In this document: positions 10,058-18,328 of the stretch, one piece after another
Layout of the letters: every line of letters starts with the position of its first letter
Numbering within the stretch: the stretch's first letter is position 1
Assembly (NCBI RefSeq): GCF_003731765.1
Contig: NZ_MOAL01000001.1
Coordinates: forward strand, 124,001 to 188,000
Source of the DNA: Pseudomonas chlororaphis
GTDB taxonomy: Bacteria > Pseudomonadota > Gammaproteobacteria > Pseudomonadales > Pseudomonadaceae
DNA: 64,000 nucleotides
Direction: 5' to 3'
Notes under the pieces: generated by a model
The model's database searches: none
Seen by the model: the letters and a program-made list of their open reading frames with translations, nothing else
What the model was told of the DNA's origin: nothing
Position numbers and translations under genes: made by a program

Positions 10058-12006
10058 CAGTGCACCTCCGCAGGTTCTGGCTTCACCGAGGCCGGCACTT
10101 TGCTCGGCGCGGCGTCTTCAAGCAGGGCATCGGCCACCAGTTCGGCGATGTCTTTGATCAGGGGCCGAGGCTCGACCACCCCTTCGAGCATCGCCGTGCA
10201 CTGTGGACAACCCACGGCCACCAGTTCTGCGCCGGTTTCGCGGATGTCGTCCATGCGCATGTCGGGGATTCGCTGCTTGCCCGGGATGTCGGTGATCGGC
10301 GCGCCGCCGCCACCGCCGCAGCAACGGGAACGGAACCCCGAGCGCTGCATCTCCTTGACCTCGATACCCAGGGCCCGCAGCACGTCGCGCGGCGCTTCGT
10401 ACTCACCGTTGTAACGGCCCAGGTAGCAGGGGTCGTGATACGTCACGCTGCTGCCCTTGTGCTGGCCCAGATTAAGGGCTCCGGCACCAATCAGCTCGGC
10501 CATGTAGGTGCTGTGGTGCTGCACCTGGTAGTTGCCGTCGAAGGCGCCGTATTCGTTTTTCAGCACGTGGAAGCTATGGGGGTCGCAGGTCACGATGCGC
10601 TTGAAGCTGTACTTGGCCAGGGTCTGGATATTGCGCTTGGCCAACAACTGGAAGGTCGCTTCGTCCCCCAGGCGTCGGGCCACATCACCGCTATCGCGTT
10701 CTTCCAGGCCGAGCACGGCGAAGTCCACCTTGGCTGCCTTGAGCACTTTGACGAAGGCCCGCAGGGTGCGCTGGTTGCGCATGTCGAAGGCACCGTCGCC
10801 GACCCAGAACAGCACGTCGGTGGCTTTCTTATCGCTGAGCAGGGACAGGTTCAGGTCCGCTGCCCAGTTCATCCGACCACCCGGGTTGAAACCGCCGGGG
10901 TTGTCGGTGGCAATCAGGTTTTCCAGGACTTCGGCGCCCTTGTTCGGCGTGGCGCCTTTTTCCAGGGTCAGGTGGCGGCGCATATCAACGATGGCATCGA
11001 CGTGCTCGATCATCATCGGGCACTCCTCGACGCAGGCCCGGCACGTGGTGCACGACCACAGGGTCTCGGCGTCCACCAGGCCGTTGACGATGGGCTGGTG
11101 CGGATGGCCGCCATGTTCGCCAATGGCTTTGCCAGGGTAAGGGCTGCCGGCGAACTGCGCATCGGTGCCGCCAGCCAGGCCGACCACCATGTCCTGAATC
11201 AGTTTTTTCGGGTTCAACGGCTGGCCGGCAGCAAAGGCCGGGCACGCCGCTTCGCACTTGCCGCACTGCACGCAGGCGTCGAAACCCAACAGTTGGTTCC
11301 AGGTGAAATCCTTGGGTTTTTCCACCCCCAGGGGAGCAGACGGGTCTTCCAGGTCCAGGGGCTTGAGGCCCGTGGAACGGCCGCCACCAAAGCGCTCCGA
11401 ACGTCGGTGCCAGGCCAGGTGCAGGGCGCCGGCGAAGGCGTGCTTCATGGGCCCGCCCCAGGTCATGCCGAAAAACATCTCCGACACGCCCCAAAGCACG
11501 CCAAGCGCGAGGATTGCGGCCAACAGCCAGCCGCCGAAATCCGCCGGCAGAATGCCCGCCACCGGCAAGGTCACGAGGAAGAAGCTCACCGAGAACGCCA
11601 ACAGGCTTTTCGGCAAGCGCATCCACGGCCCCTTGGACAGGCGTGCCGGTGGGTTGCGCCGGCGCTTGGCGACAAACAGCGCGCCGACAAACATCAGCGT
11701 GGTAGCCAGCAGCAAGGCGTAGCCGAGGATGCGGTTATGCAGGCCGAAACCGTGCACCAGGATCGCCAGTACGGCAGCCAGGACAAAGCCGCCCGCCGTG
11801 GCCACGTGGGTATTGGCGATGTATTTGTCCCGGGCCACCACATGGTGCAGATCCACCATGTAGCGCTTGGGCATGGCCAGCAGGCCGCCAATCAGGTCGA
11901 CCTTGGACGCCCGACCGCGGCGCCACATGGCCACACGGCGCAGCGCGCCAAGGACCGCAAGGCCCAGGGCGGCGAACAATAGGAGGGGAAGAAGGGTGTT
12001 CAACAT
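10057..12006 (-). CDS. dgcB: Dimethylglycine catabolism Fe-S membrane protein
   Basis: A 649-residue protein of the heterodisulfide-reductase/glycolate-oxidase iron-sulfur type. About four to five hydrophobic segments occupy residues 1-180. Two 4Fe-4S motifs follow: C245, C248, C251, C255 and C319, C322, C325, C329. Two cysteine-rich domains come after, the second with CCGGGGGAP. It probably links DgcA/ETF electron flow to the membrane. Required for growth on dimethylglycine in P. aeruginosa (PA5399; family knowledge). It lies between dgcA and etfA on the same strand, with a REP pair in the dgcA-dgcB gap. Confidence 0.92.
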   Translation of the reverse strand: MLNTLLPLLLFAALGLAVLGALRRVAMWRRGRASKVDLIGGLLAMPKRYMVDLHHVVARDKYIANTHVATAGGFVLAAVLAILVHGFGLHNRILGYALLLATTLMFVGALFVAKRRRNPPARLSKGPWMRLPKSLLAFSVSFFLVTLPVAGILPADFGGWLLAAILALGVLWGVSEMFFGMTWGGPMKHAFAGALHLAWHRRSERFGGGRSTGLKPLDLEDPSAPLGVEKPKDFTWNQLLGFDACVQCGKCEAACPAFAAGQPLNPKKLIQDMVVGLAGGTDAQFAGSPYPGKAIGEHGGHPHQPIVNGLVDAETLWSCTTCRACVEECPMMIEHVDAIVDMRRHLTLEKGATPNKGAEVLENLIATDNPGGFNPGGRMNWAADLNLSLLSDKKATDVLFWVGDGAFDMRNQRTLRAFVKVLKAAKVDFAVLGLEERDSGDVARRLGDEATFQLLAKRNIQTLAKYSFKRIVTCDPHSFHVLKNEYGAFDGNYQVQHHSTYMAELIGAGALNLGQHKGSSVTYHDPCYLGRYNGEYEAPRDVLRALGIEVKEMQRSGFRSRCCGGGGGAPITDIPGKQRIPDMRMDDIRETGAELVAVGCPQCTAMLEGVVEPRPLIKDIAELVADALLEDAAPSKVPASVKPEPAEVH

Positions 12007-12033
12007 GGTGGAGCTCCCAAAGACCTGGGGCCT

Positions 12034-12112
12034 TGTAGGAGCTGGCTTGCCAGCGATCAGGCAGGACGCGGTATCCCGCCAGTGCCGATCGCCGGCAAGC
12101 CGGCTCCTACAG
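12034..12112. repeat. REP pair between dgcA and dgcB
   Basis: TGTAGGAGCTGGCTTGCCAG faces CGCCGGCAAGCCGGCTCCTA within the operon gap of about 115 bp. Paired REPs inside operons can stabilise upstream mRNA (inference). Confidence 0.85.
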
Positions 12113-12120
12113 GAAGTGGC

Positions 12121-14181
12121 TTAGAAATCCTTGCACAGGCGCAGTGCGTCATAGATAGCGGCATGCGTATTGCGCTGGGACACACAGTCACCGATGCGGA
12201 ACAGCAGGTAACCCTCGCCCGCCTCGCTCAGGCACGGTTGCGGTTTGATCGCGAACAGCGCCTCGACGTCCATCTGGCCCTTGTTGCGCGAACCTTCCTT
12301 GAGCCCGTAATACAGGGCTTCGTCGGGACGCACGCCGTTCTCCACCACCACCTGGTCCACCACCCGCTCCTCGCGGGCGCCGGTGTATTCGTTCTCCAGC
12401 ACCGCCACCAGTTTGTCGCCTTCGCGGTAGACCTTCTCCAGGGTCAGGTCCCCGGTCATGATCACTTCCTTGGGGTACAGGCTGCGGTAGTAGGTCGGGA
12501 ACGAGGTGCCGCCCACGGCGATGCCCGGCTTGATGTCGTCGGTGACGATCTCCACTTGCGAGCCTTTGTCGGCGATGAAATCGGTGACCGACATGCCGGT
12601 GAACTCACAGATGGTGTCGTAGACCAGCACGTTCTTGCCCGGCGCCACCTTGCCGTCGAGGATGTCCCAACTGCTGACCACCAAACCTTCGGCGGCGCCC
12701 CAGTGTTCGTTCTGCTCGATGAAGGGATGGCCGCCCACAGCCAGCACCACCACATCGGGGCGCAGGTCGAGGATGGTCGCGGTGTCCGCGGCGGTGCCCA
12801 GGCGCAGGTCGACTTTCAGCCGCGCCAACTCCAATTGGTACCAGCGAGTGATGCCGGCAATCTGGTCCCGTTGCGGGGCTTTGGAGGCGGTGGTGATCTG
12901 CCCGCCAATGGCCTCTTTTTTCTCGAACAAGGTCACGTCATGGCCGCGCTCGGCCGCCACGCGGGCGGCTTCCATACCAGCAGGGCCGGCGCCGACCACC
13001 ACCACTTTGCGCTTGATGCCGGTGGTCTTTTCGATGATGTGCGGCACCCCCAGGTATTCACGGGAAGTGGCGGCGTTCTGGATGCAGAGTACGTCCAGGC
13101 CCTGGTACTGGCGGTCGATGCAGTAGTTGGCACCGACGCACTGTTTGATCTGGTCGATCTGGCCCATCTTGATCTTGGCAATCAGGTGCGGGTCGGCCAT
13201 GTGGGCACGGGTCATGCCCACCATGTCGACATAACCGCCTTCCAGAATACGCGTGGCCTGGTTCGGGTCCTTGATGTTCTGGGCGTGCAGCACCGGAACC
13301 TTGACCACTTCCTTGATGCCGGCCGCCAGGTGCAGGAACGGCTCCGGCGGGTAGCTCATGTTGGGAATCACGTTGGCCAGGGTGTTGTGGGTGTCGCACC
13401 CCGAGCCGACCACACCGAGGAAGTCCAGCATGCCGGTGTCGTCGTAGTACTTGGCGATCTGTTTCATGTCCTCGTGGGACAGGCCGTCCGGGTGAAATTC
13501 GTCACCACAGATGCGCATGCCGACGCAGAAATCGTCACCGACTTCGGCGCGCACCGCCTTGAGCACTTCCAGGCCGAAACGCATGCGTTTCTCGAAGGTG
13601 CCCCCCCATTCGTCGGTCCGCTTGTTGACCCGCGGGCTCCAGAACTGGTCGATCATGTGTTGGTGCACGGCGGACAGTTCCACACCGTCCAGGCCCCCGT
13701 CCTTGGCCCGGCGCGCGGCCTGGGCGTAGTTGCCGATCACCCGCCAGATCTCTTCCGGCTCGATGGTCTTGCACGTGGCGCGGTGCACCGGCTCACGCAC
13801 GCCGGACGGCGACATCAGGGTCGGCCAGTTGAAGCCGTCCCAGCGCGAGCGACGGCCCATGTGGGTAATCTGGATCATGATCTTGGCGCCATGCTTGTGC
13901 ATGGCGTCAGCCAGGTTCTGGAAGTGCGGAATGATGCGGTCGGTGGACAGGTTCACCGAGCTCCACCATTCCTGGGGGCTGTCGATGGCGACCACCGAAG
14001 ACCCGCCGCAAATTGCCAGGCCGATGCCGCCCTTGGCTTTTTCCTCGTAGTACTTCACGTAGCGCTCGGTGGTCATGCCGCCGTCAGTCGCATAGACCTC
14101 GGCGTGGGCAGTACTGAGCACACGGTTACGGATGGTCAGTTTGCCGATCTGGATCGGCTGGAACATCGCTTCGAAAGCCAT
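12121..14181 (-). CDS. dgcA: Dimethylglycine demethylase, NADH:flavin oxidoreductase type
   Basis: A 686-residue member of the trimethylamine dehydrogenase/2,4-dienoyl-CoA reductase group, converting dimethylglycine to sarcosine. It has an N-terminal FMN TIM barrel (about 1-370) and C-terminal nucleotide-binding folds (KVVVVGAGPAGMEAARVAAERG). The expected iron-sulfur motif between them reads CVGANYC...C: C348, A351, C354, C366. In trimethylamine dehydrogenase the second position is cysteine, so one ligand is missing here. Codons at 13138-13140 (Cys) and 13129-13131 (Ala) were checked. The gene follows the DUF5943 gene by 15 bp. Confidence 0.93.
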   Translation of the reverse strand: MAFEAMFQPIQIGKLTIRNRVLSTAHAEVYATDGGMTTERYVKYYEEKAKGGIGLAICGGSSVVAIDSPQEWWSSVNLSTDRIIPHFQNLADAMHKHGAKIMIQITHMGRRSRWDGFNWPTLMSPSGVREPVHRATCKTIEPEEIWRVIGNYAQAARRAKDGGLDGVELSAVHQHMIDQFWSPRVNKRTDEWGGTFEKRMRFGLEVLKAVRAEVGDDFCVGMRICGDEFHPDGLSHEDMKQIAKYYDDTGMLDFLGVVGSGCDTHNTLANVIPNMSYPPEPFLHLAAGIKEVVKVPVLHAQNIKDPNQATRILEGGYVDMVGMTRAHMADPHLIAKIKMGQIDQIKQCVGANYCIDRQYQGLDVLCIQNAATSREYLGVPHIIEKTTGIKRKVVVVGAGPAGMEAARVAAERGHDVTLFEKKEAIGGQITTASKAPQRDQIAGITRWYQLELARLKVDLRLGTAADTATILDLRPDVVVLAVGGHPFIEQNEHWGAAEGLVVSSWDILDGKVAPGKNVLVYDTICEFTGMSVTDFIADKGSQVEIVTDDIKPGIAVGGTSFPTYYRSLYPKEVIMTGDLTLEKVYREGDKLVAVLENEYTGAREERVVDQVVVENGVRPDEALYYGLKEGSRNKGQMDVEALFAIKPQPCLSEAGEGYLLFRIGDCVSQRNTHAAIYDALRLCKDF

Positions 14182-14196
14182 TTTCTTTAACTCCGC

Positions 14197-14727
14197 TTAC
14201 AACGGTTTGACGACGAACAGGCCATCGTCGTGGCCTTCTTCGGAACCACCGTAAACCTGCTCTGCCACTGTGCGGATCGAGCTGCCGCGGGCTTGGAGAA
14301 TCTGGTCCATGGCGCCGGCGAACCAGCCGGTGAACATGTAGTCCACCTTGCGCCCGACTTTGCCGTAGACGTAGACGAACGCCGAGTGCTCAAGCTTGAC
14401 GCTGGCGGTGCCTTGGTCCAGGTCGATGTCCTGGATCTTGAACAGGCCCCAACCGCGTTGCGACAGGCGCTTCATGTAGTGCTCGAACACCGCCACGCCT
14501 TCCAGGCCATGGCATTCGGCTTCTTTTTCGCACCAGTGCCAGGCGGACTTGTAGCCGGCCTTGTAGAGGATTTCAGCGTAGGCTTCAGCGCCCAGCACTT
14601 CCTCGATGCCCATGTGGTTGTTGACGAAGAAATGCCGTGGCACGTAGAGCATCGGTAGGGCGTCGGAGGTCCAGACACCGGTTTCGCTGTCGACTTCGAT
14701 TGGCAATTGCGGGGCGATCTTGGCCAT
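14197..14727 (-). CDS. DUF5943-type conserved protein of the dgc operon
   Basis: A 176-residue protein resembling the PA5397 orthologue that always accompanies dgcA. It has no signal peptide or membrane segment. Aromatic, His and Cys residues in HWCEKEAECHG (about 64-74) and YVYGKVGRKVDYMFTGWFAGAMDQIL could form a ligand pocket, and the overall look recalls V4R-type small-molecule binding domains (tentative). The start has GGAG about 11 nt upstream. It lies between the dipeptidase gene and dgcA on the same strand. Function unknown; a structural or chaperone role for DgcA is one possibility. Confidence 0.8.
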   Translation of the reverse strand: MAKIAPQLPIEVDSETGVWTSDALPMLYVPRHFFVNNHMGIEEVLGAEAYAEILYKAGYKSAWHWCEKEAECHGLEGVAVFEHYMKRLSQRGWGLFKIQDIDLDQGTASVKLEHSAFVYVYGKVGRKVDYMFTGWFAGAMDQILQARGSSIRTVAEQVYGGSEEGHDDGLFVVKPL

Positions 14728-14801
14728 GGAAACTTAACTCCAGAAAATTCGTTTTGATGCCCCGGCGCGGATGGCCGGGGAAAAGAAGTGTCAGCGGTGG
14801 C

Positions 14802-15779
14802 TTACTCGCCCCAGACGTCCTTGAGGACGTTGACCCAGTTCTCGCCCATGATCTTGCGCACCACGCGCTCGCTATGGCCGCGCTTGAGCAGGGTCTCGGT
14901 AAGGTTGGGGAACTCGCCCACGGTGCGGATGCCCAGGGGGTTGATGATCTTGCCGAAGTTGGTCAGGCGCCGGGCGTAGCCCTTGTCATGGGTCAGCATT
15001 TCGAAGAAATCCTGGCCATGGCCCTGGGTGAAGTCGGTGCCGATACCGATGGCGTCTTCACCGACGATGTTCATGGTGTATTCGATGGCTTCGGCGTAGT
15101 CGTCGATGGTCGAGTCGATGCCTTTGGCCAGGAACGGCGCGAACATGGTCACGCCGACAAACCCGCCGTGATCGGCAATGAACTTCAGCTCTGCATCGGA
15201 CTTGTTGCGCGGGTGCTCCTTGAGCCCCGACGGCAGGCAGTGGGAGTAGCAGACGGGCTTCTTGGATTCGAGGATGACTTCCTCGGAGGTCTTGGAACCG
15301 ACGTGGGACAGGTCGCACATGATGCCGGCACGGTTCATTTCCGCGACCACTTCACGACCGAACCCCGAGAGGCCACCGTCACGCTCGTAGCAGCCGGTCC
15401 CCACCAGGTTCTGGGTGTTGTAGCACATCTGTACCACGCCCACGCCGAGCTGCTTGAAGATCTCCACGTAGCCCAGTTGGTCTTCAAAGGCATGGGCGTT
15501 CTGGAAGCCGAAGATGATCCCGGTCTTGCCCTGCTCCTTGGCCCGGCGGATGTCGGCGGTGGTTTTCACCGGGATCACCAGGTCGCTGTTGTCGCGAATC
15601 AGTTTCTGGCTGGCGACGATGTTGTTGATGGTGGCCTGGAAGCCTTCCCACACCGACACGGTGCAGTTGGCCGCGGTCAGGCCGCCCTTGCGCATGTCCT
15701 CGAACAGCTCGCGGTTCCACTTGGCAATGATCAGCCCGTCGATAACGATGCTGTCGGCGTGTAATTCGGCTGGGCTCAT
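14802..15779 (-). CDS. Membrane-dipeptidase family (M19) protein, first gene of the dgc operon
   Basis: A 325-residue protein of the renal dipeptidase fold, the PA5396-type gene. Seen: an N-terminal DGLI segment in place of the usual HxD zinc motif (DGLIIAKWNRE), then GFQNAHAFEDQ, DLSHVG, YSHCLPSGLKEHPRNKSD and GIGTDFTQG, which hold the family's metal-ligand positions. The canonical DGHND N-terminal ligands are not obvious, so the metal site may be altered. ATG 15779 has GGGGA upstream; the frame continues further but without a better start. In P. aeruginosa it is induced with dgc genes; its substrate is unknown. Confidence 0.85.
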   Translation of the reverse strand: MSPAELHADSIVIDGLIIAKWNRELFEDMRKGGLTAANCTVSVWEGFQATINNIVASQKLIRDNSDLVIPVKTTADIRRAKEQGKTGIIFGFQNAHAFEDQLGYVEIFKQLGVGVVQMCYNTQNLVGTGCYERDGGLSGFGREVVAEMNRAGIMCDLSHVGSKTSEEVILESKKPVCYSHCLPSGLKEHPRNKSDAELKFIADHGGFVGVTMFAPFLAKGIDSTIDDYAEAIEYTMNIVGEDAIGIGTDFTQGHGQDFFEMLTHDKGYARRLTNFGKIINPLGIRTVGEFPNLTETLLKRGHSERVVRKIMGENWVNVLKDVWGE

Positions 15780-16014
15780 CAGGCTGTCCCCTTTTAGGCG
15801 ATTCATGCGCCGAATCGTCTGCCGGCGCTTTGGGGTCAGCATATGCTTGAGGGCCGGGGCGACCGGGTGCAAAAACGACAGGGGAATTGCCGAAAGCGTC
15901 AACAGGCGACAAAGGGCCTGCAACCGGGCTATCGGGCCATCTGTTCTTTAGCCGGGGCTTACGCCAGAATTCGCCCCATCAACGGATGCTTCACTGGATT
16001 AGGGCGACGCTGCG

Positions 16015-16416
16015 ATGAAACCGATTTTCCTGGCTTTGGCACTGATGGCGACCGGCGCACAGGCCGCTGAAGAGGCTGACAGCTCGCCATGCGACGGCGT
16101 CGAGAACGACGTGCAGACCCTGGAATGTGCCACCTACAACCGCACCACCGCCGAACAACTGCTCAACGACAACGTGCAGGGCCTGCTGGAGCGCCTGGGC
16201 ACCCTGTACGGCCACGACAAGGCGCAACTCAGCGACGTCAGCGCCAAGGTCAAGAATGCCCAACAACTGTGGCTCAAGCAGCGCGACGCCGATTGCGCGA
16301 TCGAAACCTTCCCGGCCAAGCCCGGCAGCAAGGCCTACACCATCGCCAACAACGACTGCTTGTCGCGCATGAGCGACGAGCGCTCGGAATTCATCGAGTC
16401 CATCGCCCAGGAATAA
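16015..16416 (+). CDS. Periplasmic lysozyme-inhibitor LprI-like protein (DUF1311)
   Basis: A 133-residue protein with a signal peptide (MKPIFLALALMATGAQA, cleavage about residue 18) and four cysteines at family positions (SSPCDG, TLECAT, DADCAI, NNDCLS), probably forming two disulfides. The helix containing LWLKQRDADC is the hallmark of the LprI/DUF1311 family, some members of which inhibit lysozyme. It is divergent from the dgc operon and apparently monocistronic. Confidence 0.8.
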   Translation: MKPIFLALALMATGAQAAEEADSSPCDGVENDVQTLECATYNRTTAEQLLNDNVQGLLERLGTLYGHDKAQLSDVSAKVKNAQQLWLKQRDADCAIETFPAKPGSKAYTIANNDCLSRMSDERSEFIESIAQE

Positions 16417-16492
16417 CCCCGTCGCCAGCGCCGTTGCAGGAGCCGGCTTGCTGGCGAGGGGCCCTTCAAGATCGCCAGCGCCTGCAGGATAG

Positions 16493-16705
16493 GTGAGGAC
16501 CGACCCACTATCTGATGGGCAACATGTGGACAACGTTGCAGGGTTGCCAGTCCACACAGCGTCAGTAAGCGAAGAAGTCGCCACACGCCTGGGGGGTTCC
16601 CAACCGGCCTACGCCCAACAGGAAAGCGTGGCCAAGCCGCGTCGCGCCACCCGCGAGAAAATCGCCCAGGCATTTGGCATTCGCGCCGACCAGTTGGAGC
16701 TGTAA
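16493..16705 (+). pseudogene. Possible remnant of an XRE-type helix-turn-helix gene
   Basis: The 70-residue frame ends in EEVATRLGGSQPAYAQQESVA and then KPRRATREKIAQAFGIRADQLEL, which resembles the recognition helix and last helix of an XRE HTH domain. The DNA-contact loop is shortened and the first helices are not recognisable, so it looks decayed. It starts with GTG and ends 33 bp before the DUF3010 gene. It could still be a small functional protein; confidence is low. Confidence 0.35.
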
Positions 16706-16738
16706 GCTGCACGCCATTACCGAATCTAAGGAACGCTC

Positions 16739-17152
16739 ATGAGCATCTGCGGCATCGAAATCAAAGGCAGTGAAGCCATCTTCGCCATTGCCTCCTTGCA
16801 GGGCGACGCGCTGCAGCATGTGGCCATCGCCACCAAGAAAATCGCCCTTGAGGACGATGACGAAGCGGCCAACGTCAAGGCGTTCGCGGCCCAGGTCGCG
16901 GCCTTTGTCAGTGAGAACGGTATCAGCCGCCTCGCCATCAAGAAGCGCAGCAAGAAAGGTGAGTTCGCCGGTGGCCCGACCACCTTTAAAATCGAGGGGG
17001 TGTTCCAACTGCTGGACTGCGAGGTCACCCTGCTCTCGCCACAAACCATCAATGCGCAGAATAAAAAGCACAACTTCGAGCTGCCAAGCACCTTGAACAA
17101 GTACCAGCACGAAGCCTACAAAACCGCCTGTTCGGCCCTGCTGAAAAAATAA
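16739..17152 (+). CDS. DUF3010 family protein
   Basis: A 137-residue protein starting MSICGIEIKGSEAIFAI, with acidic and lysine-rich stretches (KKRSKKGEFAGGPTTFKIEG) typical of DUF3010, a family with an RNase H-like look (conserved D/E residues; tentative). No signal peptide. AAGGA precedes the start. It is convergent with cdhR, only 6 bp between stops. Function unknown. The preceding HTH remnant suggests a small accessory pair. Confidence 0.75.
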   Translation: MSICGIEIKGSEAIFAIASLQGDALQHVAIATKKIALEDDDEAANVKAFAAQVAAFVSENGISRLAIKKRSKKGEFAGGPTTFKIEGVFQLLDCEVTLLSPQTINAQNKKHNFELPSTLNKYQHEAYKTACSALLKK

Positions 17153-17158
17153 CGGCGC

Positions 17159-18133
17159 CTACTCTATGGGCGCCTGCAGAGGGGCCGTGTGCGCAGCCTC
17201 TCGGCGCCGATCCTCCCGTGGGCAGCTGGCAAACCTGGCGCGGTAGCTGCGGGTGAAATAGGACGGCGATTCAAAGCCGCAGGCGATGCTGACTTCCAGC
17301 ACGCTCATGTCGGTCTGACGCAGCAGTTGTCGGGCCTTTTCCAGGCGCAGCCCCAGGTAGAAGTTGCTCGGCGTGTCATTGAGGTGCAGGCGAAACAGGC
17401 GCTCCAGTTGGCGCCGGGTGACCTTGACCAACTCGGCCAGGGCCAGGGTGCTCAGCGGCGGTTCGCTGTGTTGCTCCATTTCGCCAATCACCTGCACCAG
17501 TTTCTGGTTACGGATGCCGTAGCGGGTGGCGACCTCCATGCGCTGGTGGTCCTTGCGCGGGCGAATACGCCCCAGCACAAATTGCTCGCTGACCTGGATC
17601 GCCAAGGGCGCGCCATGGGCCTGGCCGATCAGGTCGAGCATCATGTCGATGGATGCGGTGCCTCCGGCCGAGGTAATGCGTCGTCGGTCGATCTCGAACA
17701 GTTCCTGGGTGACGTGCAACTGCGGGTAGGACTCCTTGAACGCCTCGATCGCTTCCCAGTGCAGGGTCAGGCGATGGCCCTCCAACAGGCCGGCATCGGC
17801 CAGGACCACGCTGCCGGTGTCGATACCGCCCAGGGTGACACCTTCCAGATCCAGGCGGCGCAACCAGTGCACTAAAGGCGCAGTGACGCACTTGAGCGGT
17901 TCGAACCCGGCCACCACCCACAAGGTTGCGCCTTTTTTCAGCGGCTCCAACGCCGCATCGGCGTTCACCGACATGCCATTGCTGGCCAATACCGCCCCGC
18001 CGTCGCAGCTCAGCACATGCCAGCGATACAACTCCCCGCGAAAGCGGTTGGCCACTCGCAGGGGCTCGATGGCCGAAATAAAGCCGATGGCGGAAAAGCC
18101 CGGCATCAGCAAAAAGTAGAAATCCTGGGACAT
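17159..18133 (-). CDS. cdhR: Carnitine-responsive GlxA/AraC-family regulator
   Basis: A 324-residue protein with an N-terminal DJ-1/PfpI-like domain (about 1-190, including GGIDTGSVVLADAGLLEG) and a C-terminal double HTH AraC domain (about 215-310, ending VSIACGFESPSYFTRSYRARF). In P. aeruginosa CdhR (PA5389) activates carnitine catabolism and sits divergent to caiX, as here. The frame is open far upstream to 19339, but that part overlaps caiX antisense. ATG 18133 has GGAG 8 nt upstream and the family start MSQDFYFLLMPGFS. It is paralogous to GbdR. Confidence 0.92.
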   Translation of the reverse strand: MSQDFYFLLMPGFSAIGFISAIEPLRVANRFRGELYRWHVLSCDGGAVLASNGMSVNADAALEPLKKGATLWVVAGFEPLKCVTAPLVHWLRRLDLEGVTLGGIDTGSVVLADAGLLEGHRLTLHWEAIEAFKESYPQLHVTQELFEIDRRRITSAGGTASIDMMLDLIGQAHGAPLAIQVSEQFVLGRIRPRKDHQRMEVATRYGIRNQKLVQVIGEMEQHSEPPLSTLALAELVKVTRRQLERLFRLHLNDTPSNFYLGLRLEKARQLLRQTDMSVLEVSIACGFESPSYFTRSYRARFASCPREDRRREAAHTAPLQAPIE

Positions 18134-18205
18134 GAAACGCACTCCGAGGGGCGGGTAGCGTGGAGCCCGTGATACGCCAATCGCCAGCCCCCGACAAGGG
18201 CGGAG

Positions 18206-18231
18206 GTCGCTGCTGTGCAAGAGTGGGTCGC
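18206..18231. promoter_or_regulatory. Direct GTCGC repeats 21 bp apart before caiX
   Basis: GGTCGC at 18205-18210 and again at 18226-18231 form a 21-bp-spaced direct repeat about 100 bp before the caiX start, in the cdhR/caiX divergent region. This suits an AraC-type activator (CdhR and/or GbdR). The protein assignment is inference. Confidence 0.45.
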
Positions 18232-18328
18232 CACTGTGCGCTTTCAGCCGACGCCAGCTGCGTAACGTGGCGGCACCAGCGCACAAAGACGCCGGGACCG
18301 ACAATAACGACCTGCCGAGGAACCCACC

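Noticed and set aside
12082..14190. Open frame of about 700 codons opposite dgcA
   Set aside because: Mirror frame of a clear oxidoreductase gene; no recognisable domain, Ala/Val/His-rich.
15859..15910. GbdR half-site pair before the dgc operon
   Set aside because: GCGAC-like pentamers at 15859, 15875 and 15906 are there, but spacings of 16 and 31 bp do not match the 20-21 bp pattern.
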